Positions 1 to 10,096 of a DNA stretch of 19,828 nucleotides are shown piece after piece. The position numbers and the translations under genes are program-made. The stretch is from Trachelipus rathkii (lineage: Eukaryota; Arthropoda; Malacostraca; Isopoda; Trachelipodidae). The stretch is taken from the NCBI GenBank assembly GCA_015478945.1, contig JABUQX010022126.1:82501-102328 (forward strand), in the 5' to 3' direction. Position 1 is the first letter of the stretch, and each line of letters opens with the position of its first letter. Under the pieces are notes generated by a model, which saw only the letters and a program-made list of their open reading frames with translations, did no database searches and was not told the origin of the DNA.

Positions 1-513
1 TTAGATGCCGACATGTTTCAGCGAAGGAATTAGAGTCTAAGCTGACTCATACTGAGGAACACGGTGTGGCTCCGTTACTGGGGTTGGAGCCGAATCTTGA
101 AATTTGTATACAAGCGTGTAATAACCCGAGTAAGGTGTTTTTTTCTTAGGGTAACATAGAAATACTGTATATTTAATGGATTTCAACACTCTGAAAGATA
201 TCTGAGGCCTCCTCCCCAAGGGTTCCAGATGAAAAAAAGAAGAAATTAAGTATTGAATGCATAGCTGAGAAAGGAACCGGAGTCCGAAAAGGAGTCGAAT
301 TGACTCCTGAGTGGAGGCAGAATGAAACTGGAGAGGGAATATGTCAAGTTTATTTTATTGTTTGGCTGTCGTCGGGTGAAGATATTTAAAAATTTGGAAA
401 CAACAGGAGAAATTGATTAGGGCAAGATCGGGATTATAAAAAGTGTTTAAAGATGTTTTGGAATATTTATAGAATGTAAAATCATAAAATGTCTGTACTC
501 AACTAATTTCAAA
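1..513. other. Left-edge stretch, no recognisable gene
   Basis: No reading frame here resembles a known protein family. The longest frame (minus strand, 37-219, 60 codons) has no motif. The composition is moderately AT-rich and does not show the extreme (TA)n character found further right. A short resemblance to the gag tail of the retroelement (around 54-75) is too brief to use. Confidence 0.5.
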
Positions 514-597
514 GACTCAGTGGATAAAGCTCCCTGTCATTGTTACTCAGCGACCCGGAGTCCAATGTTTGAGAGTAAAATCTCCTGTGACTCCTTC
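514..597 (+). repeat. SINE-like tRNA-derived repeat, copy A (B box deleted)
   Basis: This copy reads in plus orientation, from gactcagtggataaagctc to the gagagtaaaatctc tail. It is nearly the same sequence as the minus-strand copy that follows at 602-714. The two differ by a few substitutions and by loss here of about 16 bases covering the internal B-box region: copy A jumps from the aatgtt block straight to gagagtaaaatctc. A pol III promoter could not be complete in this copy. I infer a non-autonomous short retroposon because of the tRNA-like A box and B box in its partner; the family is not identified. Confidence 0.5.
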
Positions 598-601
598 ATT
601 T

Positions 602-714
602 AAAATGGATGAGTTACAAGAGATTTTACTCTCCATCAGCGGGATTCGAACATTGGACTCCGCGTCGCTGAGTAACAATGACCGTGAGCTTTATCCACTA
701 AGCCATCCACTTCC
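602..714 (-). repeat. SINE-like tRNA-derived repeat, copy B (A and B boxes present)
   Basis: On the minus strand this copy has a pol III-type A box (TGGCTTAGTGG, complement of 695-705) and B box (GTTCGAATCCC, complement of 641-651). The bases around the A box can form a D-arm (GCTT, 8-base loop, AAGC). The expected T-stem does not pair, and no 7-bp acceptor stem is visible, so it is not a functional tRNA gene. A tRNA-derived SINE head is the best reading. It lies tail to tail with copy A, so 514-714 as a whole could fold into a long hairpin. Confidence 0.5.
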
Positions 715-1336
715 CCAAAAAAGAACGCTTCAAGCGTAGTTTTTAAAGCACACGGTTTTCTCATCCCATCTATATAAAATAAATAATTGCAAATATTTTT
801 CTTAGTTACCTAAATATTTTCGATTTACAAAGTAGATACAATGTATAAGAAGACAATTAAAATTTATTGTTAAGCTCAAAATGTTTAGGGAAGAGTACTT
901 TTGAGAAATAAAATTTGAACCAGAAACTTAGACCAAAAAAGGCGAAGCTATGCCGTTATAAAAACATCATTAAAAACTCAGTGTATTCCTACCTTTAATC
1001 ATTTCAATTATTGTTCCTTTGATAACTAAATGGATAACCAAATAATGAAGATAACTATTTTACCATATAAGGAATATGAGAAAATGAAATATAATAATAC
1101 ATCACCTGAACAAAATTTCCAAAAAACTTCAACAGTAGCTGCAATCTCAATAGATACAGCCATCTCAATAGCTGCAGCCTCTTCAGATACAGGATGAACA
1201 ACAACATCCAAAGCATCAGTTACAATCTCCACACCATCACCAATTACATCAGCAAAGTCTTCTACTTAAGATTGATAATATGCCATATCAACAACACTAA
1301 CCTCATAGTTTAAATGATCATAAAGTTGAACAGTTA
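715..1336. other. Intergenic stretch, no recognisable gene
   Basis: Nothing of known family is visible. Around 1137-1182 there is a short internal near-repeat (gctgcaatctcaatagatacagcc followed by a related atctcaatagctgcagcc block). It makes a low-complexity Ala/Ile/Glu/Val frame on the minus strand (1026-1232), which I do not regard as a gene. Confidence 0.4.
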
Positions 1337-1703
1337 AATAATTACGAGAAAGAATATTATAGCATATTAAACTCTGATATTAATATTCATGAAAAGCGTC
1401 TTAAATCTAGAACCCATACAATAATTAATAGGCATAAAATAATTGCATCAACATTCTTTATTAAGCAAGGCGATCGTAGATGGTTCAAATGTAATATCTG
1501 AGGTTAAGGACAAAGTGAAAAAGGACGACAGTTTTTAAAATATCCTGCAGGAAAACCTACCATATAGAGGGTGCAAATCAGGTTTAGCTTTACATAATAT
1601 TTTAAAACATCAATTACGTGGAACAAAAATAAGTCAAATCATTTTCAATGGAGAAACAGTCGAAATATCAAATATTGTATATCTGATCGCAGATCTCTCG
1701 TAA
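1337..1703 (+). pseudogene. Possible degraded BED-type zinc finger (DNA-transposon or chromatin protein remnant)
   Basis: A plus-strand frame from about 1337 to 1498 encodes a basic stretch that ends in the residues RRWFKCNI, followed immediately by TGA (1499-1501) where a second cysteine would fall two residues after the first. After a frameshift, the frame that ends at TAA 1701-1703 carries SGLALHNILKHQLRG, giving His-x4-His at 1593-1610. An aromatic residue before C-x2-C, then about 30 residues, then H-x4-H is the layout of BED zinc fingers, which occur at the N-terminus of hAT-type transposases and some chromatin proteins. Besides the TGA there is a stop around 1534 and at least one frameshift, so it cannot be functional. 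No transposase catalytic region is visible downstream. The identification rests on spacing and a few residues only. Confidence 0.3.
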
Positions 1704-3500
1704 TTGAAAGAAAAACACTGTAACAGGTTGGACCAGTATCAAATATGAACTTCAGGTTATAAATTTGTATAACATAATTTTTAAATAATTGTTTTATTAC
1801 ATTTATATCAAAATATTTATGGCATATGTCCACCGTTCTAATTTTTAAGTGCAGTTGGATAGGTGTGTGTATTATAGCAATAATATACGTGTTAATAAAA
1901 TTTTTTTACATATATATACAACTTCGTAATATTTAACAATAAATTTACTTAAATTACATTTCTTATACTCGGTTATCTAAAATATTATACATTAATATCC
2001 CTACGAATTATTGTCATAATAATTTAACTAATAGTAATTTATAAATCTCAAATATATATATATGTATGTAAATATATACATAAAATTATATGGTATATTA
2101 CTATATATATTGAGTTTACCTAAGGATATAGTCTAATAAACATATAAAAATATCATTAATAATAAATGATTTATTATTGTTATATTGAAAATTATCTACT
2201 CATAATGTAATAAGTACGTAATAGTATTTTATCTTAGTAATTTTATATAGCTAGTTAAATCTCAAGTGAAATTTATCTCAACTAAACCCATTCTCATGGT
2301 GTCAGTTCTCCTTCCTACCTCCATACTATCAGCCATATTATAATAATTATAGATCATATATATATATTGTATATAATTAATTATTATATTAGATATATTT
2401 TCAAGTTACATATATTTATCGTATTACTAATGTTATAATCAATTGTTGAAGATAAATAAAAACATTAAACATATTAAAAATTAAGTTCGGTTATATATTA
2501 TTACTACGTACGACCTACGAATTCCTATATCGTCATATCAAAAAGTTTTTATTTAAGGCATTATCTAATATTAAATGTCTTATTATAATAATATCTAATA
2601 TTAAATATAATACCTGAATAAAAACATTAATTAAATAACAATGACTAATGAATACATAATAATAATACTAAATCATATAATACTTTCGTATATACGTTAT
2701 ATATTAATGAATAATCCTCTCAAGTTATATAACAAATCTCCTGAATAAATATGAATCTATATATCTATATACTCATTTTATTAACTCCTCAAAATAGTAT
2801 GTGATTAAAAAGTGCGTAACAGGCTCATAATTCAATATTAACTCGAAATTGTTTATTATATATACTATTAATTCCGCATACCGGCAACAGGTAAAGCCGT
2901 ATTATCTAACAATATAATATCCTCTATATTAACATAATATATAGTGTAACCAATCTTATATATGGCAAAGATACCATGCATCTTGAACTTATATTATAAT
3001 AATAATGATATATTTAGTAATTACTTGTCATCAAAGTTGTCACTCTGTTTTATATATAATAATGTATATATTAATCATAATTTGAACTATGAATAAACGG
3101 TAGATATAGGAACATTAGCTCTCAAAAAGTTGAAGGATTCAAGTTCGCACTTATATATTACCATTATATTCAACAAAAACTTATTAAACCTTTAGGCTTA
3201 TCGTTTCTATAAAAACATACTATATAATCAATCGTCTAGTAATTATTATATAACATACTATAAAGTATAATATAATATTTATCAAACTTCATCATTTCTT
3301 CTAACAAAATCAGTATATTGGCAACGACTAGATGCCAGATAGTTAATATATTAACATATAATAAGTTAATACGCTATATACATTTATACGTATAATATAA
3401 CAGGTTTTTCATTTTTACCTCTAAGTAGTATCTAATTATAGTGACTCAACACGTATATTGATATCGATCTTTATATCTCACTGTCGTGATATAATATACT
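1704..3500. other. AT-rich non-coding desert
   Basis: Very AT-rich sequence with short TA, TAT and AATA runs. No open frame looks like protein, and no RNA gene or recognisable mobile element can be seen. Confidence 0.6.
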
Positions 3501-4420
3501 CTTAATGGAGATACAATGTCTGCACACATGTCTGCAGTATTATGATGCTGGATAGATTCCTCTTATGTGATGAAGATGCGTAGCTGTATGCTCGCACCGA
3601 CTCTTCGTTCATATGGTGGTGTAAGCTAGTAGGTTTTTTCTATGTATTTAATAATAATGAATAATAATACTATTGCAATTTTATGACGATCCTTAACTTC
3701 ACGGCTATATAGCGTGAGCGACGTTATTAGGCTTACAAGTCTTATTCGCTCTAATATGGATATAAAGAAATTATACCATATGTTAATACTTTCATCAAAA
3801 TTGATTTCCTGCAAGCAACTCTCATTCTCTTCGAGTTTGCATTCAGTGATAATGTCAGTTTCCAATTTATACATCCGATTTATAAAACTCGCTCACCGCT
3901 CGGATTGTGAAGCCATCTGAAGCAAAAAATAATACTCTGTTTATTTATATAAAATATTTTCTTATTTCTCTCGACACCAGATAAGAAGTGGGAACGAATG
4001 TTCCATCTTGTTGTTCTCACTAAAAAATAGATACGATATAGATCATCTCAACCAATGTGAATTATTTAATATATAGTATGTGTTAATTACATAGACTCCT
4101 TTATAGTTGTTATGATAAAATTACAAACTCGCAATGGCTGAAATTTGTAAAATAGATTCACGTAATAATCCTCTCATGAACAGACGCTTCATACGACTCG
4201 CAGCAGGAGTTTTAGTGAATAGCGCGTAGTCTCTAACGTGGCGATCAGATATCTCGTTATCTAATAAGACTCTTGATGATACTATTCAACTCGTCCTTTT
4301 TAGTTGGTGTACTATTAATTCTGACTCAGACCAGTGTGATAATTCGGTATCTAAAATATTGCCTCTCCTCAACTCAAAGTCCTGCCAATCGCAAATAATT
4401 AATCGTTGTTACTTCTAATT
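3500..4420. other. Less AT-rich island, no recognisable gene
   Basis: Base composition is visibly more balanced than on either side. The best frame is on the minus strand, 3626-3874 (82 codons). Its first half is acidic and its second half is hydrophobic with a basic stretch. It contains the heptapeptide EENESCL (3812-3832), which also occurs in the acidic linker of the retroelement at 10220-10240; the three base differences between the two are all synonymous. That is the only hint of a relationship, and the overlapping plus-strand frame 3714-3920 has no features. The island could be an eroded gene or repeat; no function can be given. Confidence 0.3.
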
Positions 4421-5346
4421 TATTATTAATAAATATATTAAGAAATAACTAAAATAAATATTAATAAATAACCGTAAATAATAAGTCAAATCTTTAAATA
4501 TTCAATAATATTATATTTTAATTATAATAATAATAATAGTATAAATTAATTAATTATAAAGATTATAATAATAATATATAATAATAATAATAAATAATAA
4601 TAATTAATAGTATATCATAATTATTAAATTAAATAATATATAATTAATATTAATATAAATAATAATATATTTAATTAGTGAAATAATATAAATTATAAAT
4701 ATTAATTATATAATAAATATAAAAAATAAAATAGAAAAATCACTCCTCTACATCATGGTGTAATATGAGAAAAAGGGGATAGCTGTTTCTTAGTTAATTA
4801 ATTTCTTTAGCATCCACTGAAATTAATATTTATAATAATAATGAAACTTAAAACCTATACTTGCTCCTATATGATGAATATATTATTTTATTCCTTATTA
4901 AATAAAAGTGTGACAATAATATATATATCTCTACATAATAATTGTAAAAAATAAAATAAATAAAATATCGAAATATATGTAAATTGTAATTTGAATTGAT
5001 AATAATAAAAATGTATTTTAAATAATATGTATATATATAATGAATAATATTACAATAATAATATATATAAATATAATAATATATAACAAATATATATCCA
5101 ATTTAATTCCTAATTATATATAATTTTGGGGACGTGGATGGCCTAACCTATAAATCGGTAAATATAATTTAATATTAACCCGATGTAGGTGACTTTCTTA
5201 TTATACTATATATGGTTGTATCATAAAATTAATGTGTGTCTGTGAATTTTCTTTTATCTATTATATTTGGCTTCTAACAATCACTACTACTACAAATTAT
5301 ATATGTATTTTATATATAATATTTAATATATATAGTTAATTATATT

Positions 5347-5380
<34 letters not shown>

Positions 5381-5475
5381 ATTATATTAATTATTATATA
5401 TTTATTTAATATATAGTGTGTTTAGATATATATAATACTATATATACTACAGCTATATATATATGTATATTAATA

Positions 5476-5541
<66 letters not shown>

Positions 5542-6060
5542 TAATATTATATTATATATTATATATTATTAATATATATATATATATAGTATATATGATA
5601 TATATATTATTAATATTTATATATATATATATATATTATATTATATATATATATTAATATTATATATATATATATATATATTAATATTTATATATAATTA
5701 TATATATAATGTATAGTATTTTAATAATATTTTAAAATAATATAATTTTATTCTATAAAATAAATATTATTTATTATAATAATCCACACAACACAATAAA
5801 CACACACCACACAACCATGTAGTTATAAGTATTATTATTATTATTTAATATTTGAAATTATTATAAATATTATTAAAAGTTTTATTATAAGATAAAATAT
5901 AATATATTTAATAATATTTTCCCTCAGATATAGTATTGGGTGTAATATTTATTATATATATTTATTTAGTAGATTAATACATACTCGTATATAATATAAT
6001 TATTATAATATAATAAATATAATTATTATAATATTTATATATAATTGATATTTTGTGTCT
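4421..6060. other. Extreme AT-rich low-complexity region
   Basis: Almost entirely A and T, with AAT/ATT runs (about 4420-4720) and many (TA)n tracts (about 5340-5720). A short C/A-rich patch (cacacaacacaataaacacacacc) sits at about 5785-5812. Frames across the (TA)n tracts translate to alternating Tyr-Ile and are not genes. Confidence 0.7.
5480..5538. repeat. (TA)n microsatellite, about 29 units
   Basis: The longest uninterrupted dinucleotide tract in the window. Shorter imperfect (TA)n tracts flank it at about 5347-5390, 5573-5587, 5614-5640 and 5660-5690. Confidence 0.9.
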
Positions 6061-6560
6061 ATCATCTCCTACCTTCTACGTACCATCTCTATGGTAGGCT
6101 TTCACGCGAGCCTTCTCAGTATGAGCCCAGAATCTTCTTTTACTATTGGGCTCGAAATTCTGTGTGATGGCTCGCACTGAGAAACTGCATATTTCTCGTG
6201 CAGGAGCCTCGCAATGGTTTCTCGGTGCTAGGCCTTGACGTTCATTGCTCAGATAGGGTTTTCACGCTTGTCATGGCAACACTAGACATCTTATTCCTTA
6301 TGACCTCCAAATCGTATATCCACGCCCTACCAGATAATCATTATTGTCTAGTGACGGCGCAAAGAGCTTTCGTGCCGAAAATATGTGTTGTTCCAAGAGA
6401 TTTTTCAAGCAAAAAGAGTATAAAGTATATTATAGGTTCTCGAAGTTAGTTTGAGCCCTCGTCAGCCCGGAATGAACATGATAGACGAAGAAATTACTCT
6501 ATATGTCCTCGCTGCTTTGCAGAAATGTCAGTGTTGCTAAAAACTCACTCTTCTGATCTT
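6061..6560. other. Balanced-composition island with clustered small hairpins; no recognisable gene
   Basis: A sharply bounded island of near-balanced composition inside the AT desert. Its left part holds several inverted repeats: TACCAT-CTCT-ATGGTA (6081-6096), GAGCCCA with TGGGCTC (6123-6129 and 6147-6153), GCGAGCC with GGCTCGC (6106-6112 and 6169-6175), and TTCTCAGT with ACTGAGAA (6113-6120 and 6176-6183). A plus-strand frame at 6198-6449 (83 codons) matches no family I know. The cluster could be a structured RNA or the end of an eroded repeat; there is no direct evidence for either. Confidence 0.35.
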
Positions 6561-6781
6561 TATTGTTTTAGGTTAATTCCACTTAATTATGTTGTTTGTT
6601 TTCTTTTTTGCTGTTATTAGGGTTTTAATTTTCATAATACTGACAATCACAAAATTTGTTGCCATCCACAATTCTATATTCATAAACTATATTTGTTGTA
6701 AGGATGTCAAAAAGCCTTATATATTGCATAGATAAACCTCTTATATATATATATATATATTGTATTATATATTATTATATA

Positions 6782-6815
<34 letters not shown>

Positions 6816-7383
6816 ATATATATAGTAATAAAACTATTTTTATATATAATAATAGTTATTTAATATATATAAATAGAGTGAAATGGAAAGTATTTAGTGG
6901 ATTATATAGTAATAAATATAAATGTAATTTATATTTAAAATATAATCTTATTATTAATATCTGATCCTATATGGTAGTTTCGTGTAAGTCGTCTCTTGTG
7001 CCTCGGCATGTGCGTTAACATGTCGTCCTCTATTCCTTTGATATAGCAACTTCCTTTAAATACTTTACAAATTATAACTCATCTTATGTTCACTTAATCA
7101 ACTGAAATAATATTGAAAATGCACCCTACGATCTGGGTATTTTTTGCTGAGCTGCAAAACTTTAATTCATTTATATTTATTACCATGTAGTTAGTATATT
7201 TTTAAACTTTCCTATATACTCTTAAATATCACTTGCCTAACTACAAATTTTATCACTTTAAAAATATTCAACATTGCTTTAATTGAAAACACCATAGGAA
7301 GTAGTTTCAATGCGGTAGATTGAAAACATTACAAGGAAACAGATTTAAACTTGAAAATTTATGGGGAAACATTAATTTTCTCA
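6561..7383. other. AT-rich flank with (TA)n tracts, no gene seen
   Basis: (TA)n runs lie at about 6741-6762 and 6788-6815. The remainder, 6960-7383, is ordinary AT-rich sequence between the desert and the candidate LTR. No motif or coding frame is recognised. Confidence 0.5.
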
Positions 7384-7606
7384 TGTAGAGAAAGAATTCA
7401 AATCAGAACAGTTCGGTGTGCCAGATGTTTGGATGATACTTACTAATTCTTCTTTAAATTTATATTAATCCTCTCGAAGATTATTTAATATGTTTTCCGA
7501 CGAGCTTCACCAGCTACGAATTTATTGATAGAGACAATTTCTACTCTCAGCGGAATTGTCCGGTTCAGCTACTCTGTTTAGTAGGATGGTGTTAGGTCCA
7601 TGGACA
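7384..7606 (-). repeat. Candidate 3' LTR
   Basis: On the minus strand, sequence directly after the polypurine tract starts TGTCC and a TGT...ACA unit of about 223 bp can be drawn to 7384. It contains AATAAA (complement of 7521-7526), which could be the polyadenylation signal, and an inverted repeat GACAATT/AATTGTC (7533-7539 and 7554-7560). No second LTR is present in the window to confirm the ends, so the left boundary is a guess. Confidence 0.35.
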
Positions 7607-7608
7607 TG

Positions 7609-7620
7609 TCTCCCCTTTGT
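7609..7620 (-). promoter_or_regulatory. Polypurine tract (plus-strand DNA primer site)
   Basis: ACAAAGGGGAGA on the minus strand lies about 95 bases downstream of the last coding stop of the integrase tail and two bases before the TG that starts the candidate LTR. Its position and composition are those expected of a retrotransposon PPT. Confidence 0.55.
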
Positions 7621-7714
7621 CGAGAATTAGAGTTCAAGAAATCCGCATAATATTACATAAAGAAACGTAAAAAAGCAATAAACAGTGAACAACGCAGGGA
7701 ACGCATGGCGGCTC

Positions 7715-9622
7715 TCACGTCGTATTCATGTAAGATGCTTCTTTCTTCAGCTTCTTTTTTTTATATTCCAACACTCTTTTTTGTACATTTGGAAGATCTG
7801 TAGGTGACCCTCTTGATCTTGTTATTGGCCGATATCCAGTTCCTAATCCTTGTTGGGCTCCTCCCTGTTCCTCCGGTTTATCTTCCATCATCATCCGTTC
7901 TGGGTCTTCGCCTAATTCCTCCAATTCTTCTCGAATAGACCTGGGAGTATAATAATGAATATTTAAATTATCCTCAACAATATTTCTTACCTTTATTTCC
8001 TCAATCCGTTTCGGTGTTGTTACTCCTTGAACCTCTTAATTTTCATCATCACTGGCATCGGAAATAGTTATTCTTATTGTGTAGCTGCTGTTTGGAAAGT
8101 TTAGTGCTTCCTCGAATTCCGGTAAATTAAATCCATCATCTGAATTCACATCCTATTGCGCTGAGTCTATCCAGTCCAACAACTCACTGGTGTCGATAGG
8201 TGACGACGCAGGATCCGCCTCTGTTTGAGTCGTCTTGTACTCCTTTTAATCCTCTGTCTGTGTTCCTATCTCCCTTCTATGGTTAGGCTTGCTTGTAGCT
8301 AACTCCAAGAGATCTCATATATCCTTAGTTTTCGTCCCATGCTTCCTGCTTCTTGTTTTTCTCCTCGGATGCTCACTGTTCACCATATATGTTGACGGTA
8401 CTTCCTTTTCATCTTCTGTTATGGTCTCATCAATGTGTTCAACCTCTGGACGATATTCTCCTTCCTCATTTTCAAAATATTGTTGTAAGTACTCAGGTAG
8501 ATCTGCCCATATTTTTAAGTGTGAATAATGTACCCTCATTATTTTACTTTTCCATTCGACATCGTAAGTCATCCCTCCTGCAATTACCTTGATCAATATG
8601 AAGGGACCTTCGTACCTTTCGCTCAGTTTTTTCTCCAACGACCTGTTCACTGACATAATTTTCTGTTTCACCTTAACTCCTACTTTGTAAGGTAACCAGT
8701 TTGGGTGTCCCTCCTTCCATTTACCTTGTTCTTCCTTGGAGATTGGTAGTACTTTTCCTCTTTTGTGTGTTTGTATCAACAGTTTCTCTACTAGTGTTAT
8801 TCCTAGCTCAGAATGCTTTGTGTTTTTATATATCATAACCACCTTAGGTAAGCACTCGTCCCATTCCTGATCCTTTGCTGCTGTATTCTTATGGAACTCC
8901 GCGAAGATGTGGTTGACCCGTTTCACTGCCCCATTAGATGATGGCTTGTATGGACTGCTAAATATATGGTCGATGTTGTACCTCTGAAGCATCTCCTTGA
9001 ACCTGCTGCTTCGAAATTCTACCCCATTATCTGTCAGTACCTTATACGGAGGCCTCTAAAATGTTGGTAGCATCTGGCCTTTAAATGTCTCTACAACGCT
9101 CCTGGCTGATTTGTCTTTTAGTGGTCTGACCGCGACCCATTTGCTGCAGTGGTCCACAGCCACTAAGCAAGCTATGTTTCCTCTTTTGGTTCTTGGCATG
9201 GGCATAATGTCAGCTGCAACTAGTTCAAAGGGATTTGCGACCTAAATCTTCCAAATTGGTGGAAATATAACCCTATGATCTACCTTATTCAACTGGCAAG
9301 TTGGGCATGCTCTACATACTTCCTGAATTATTGTATGATCCCTTGGATGCCACACATATTTTGATACCAGATATATCAATTTTCCTCGACCTATGTGAGC
9401 CATGTTCCGGTGCACCATCACACAGATACTAACCATTTGTTGGAAGCCTATTACTGCACTGAACTGGTCGTTCTTAATCTTCTTTACTAATATGGTACCG
9501 TTCATTTGTAACTCTTCCCTATATCTGTAATATTCCTTAAACATCACATCTGAATTATGAATTGGTTGCTTATTCTTATTTTTCTCCTTTAATTTCTTTA
9601 TCACCTTGGACCTTTCCTGCAA
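7715..9622 (-). pseudogene. Integrase: H2C2 zinc finger, DDE core (third acid replaced), GPY/F-type C-terminus and acidic tail
   Basis: All parts share one minus-strand frame with no frameshift, but stops interrupt it at 9242-9244 (TAG), 9056-9058 (TAG), 8315-8317 (TGA), 8246-8248 (TAA), 8153-8155 (TAG) and 8036-8038 (TAA). The H2C2 finger spans roughly 9300-9415: His-x4-His in HRNMAHIG, then ACPTCQ near 9297-9310. The first catalytic Asp is at 9209-9211 (AADIMPMP) and the second at 9029-9031 (LTDNG). At 8921-8923, in NGAVKRVN, the expected catalytic Glu is Lys (AAA). Next comes a chromatin- or DNA-binding region with YEGPFIL and MRVHYSHLKIW, typical of Ty3/gypsy integrase C-termini. About 200 further acidic codons follow, ending with a lysine-rich stretch before TGA 7715-7717. 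The enzyme joins element cDNA to host DNA in the nucleus; this copy cannot be active as read. Confidence 0.85.
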
Positions 9623-9624
9623 TG

Positions 9625-10083
9625 TTATTGTTTCTTTAAAGTTATTATGTTATTACTCCTATCATTATCGTCCACTATAACATTATATACACCAATATTT
9701 ATAAGAAACCCATCACTAACCTGATCTGTATCATCTCCATATGCGATGATGCCTTCCCCAATGTTCAAAATTGCTTCTGTCTTCGCCAGATAACTCATCC
9801 CGAGGAGCAAACATGCTGGAATTAACCCATCCTTAGCGACCACTAATGGTAATACTGTGTTCCGATAGCGAGTATCTATTCTTATAGCTACTGCCGTTGT
9901 ACCTTCTGCAATCTTCGTAGTGATCCCATTTAAGGTGACATCCATCTTCCATCTTCTTAAAATGTGTCCAAATGGTTCTAGTTCCTTTACTACTGTTTCT
10001 TGAACTAAGCTGATGATCAAGCCTGTATCCAGAAAAGCGCAAGAAAATAGCAATATCGCAATAGAAACATTTATGAATAGATC
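9625..10083 (-). pseudogene. Second retropepsin-like aspartic protease domain (DTG) between RNase H and integrase
   Basis: The frame opens after TGA 10084-10086 and runs to TAA 9625-9627. It shows a beta-strand-like hydrophobic lead, the active-site motif CAFLDTG (Asp at 10027-10029) followed by ISLV, and about 74 residues later CLLLGMSYL, the usual retropepsin I/L-L-G-x-x-x-L motif. DTG plus hydrophobic-hydrophobic-Gly at this spacing is the retropepsin fold signature. The catalytic Asp is intact. A one-base shift separates it from integrase, which starts in another frame at 9622; the two were probably one polyprotein. The element already has a protease in the normal place (see 12515-13056), so this is an extra copy in an unusual position. 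It may have arisen by domain duplication, recombination between elements, or capture of a host retropepsin-like gene. Confidence 0.65.
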
Positions 10084-10096
10084 TCATTCCTTTTAA

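Noticed and set aside
54..75. Third copy of the gag tail near the left edge (ggtgtggctccgt resemblance)
   Set aside because: About 17 of 20 bases match, but the similarity does not extend to either side.
602..714. Functional tRNA gene on the minus strand
   Set aside because: A and B boxes are present, but the T-stem does not pair and there is no acceptor stem.
5463..5657. Plus-strand 64-codon frame of alternating Tyr and Ile
   Set aside because: It is the translation of a (TA)n microsatellite.
6198..6449. Plus-strand 83-codon frame as a gene
   Set aside because: No family resemblance and no supporting signals; frames of this length are expected in balanced-composition sequence.
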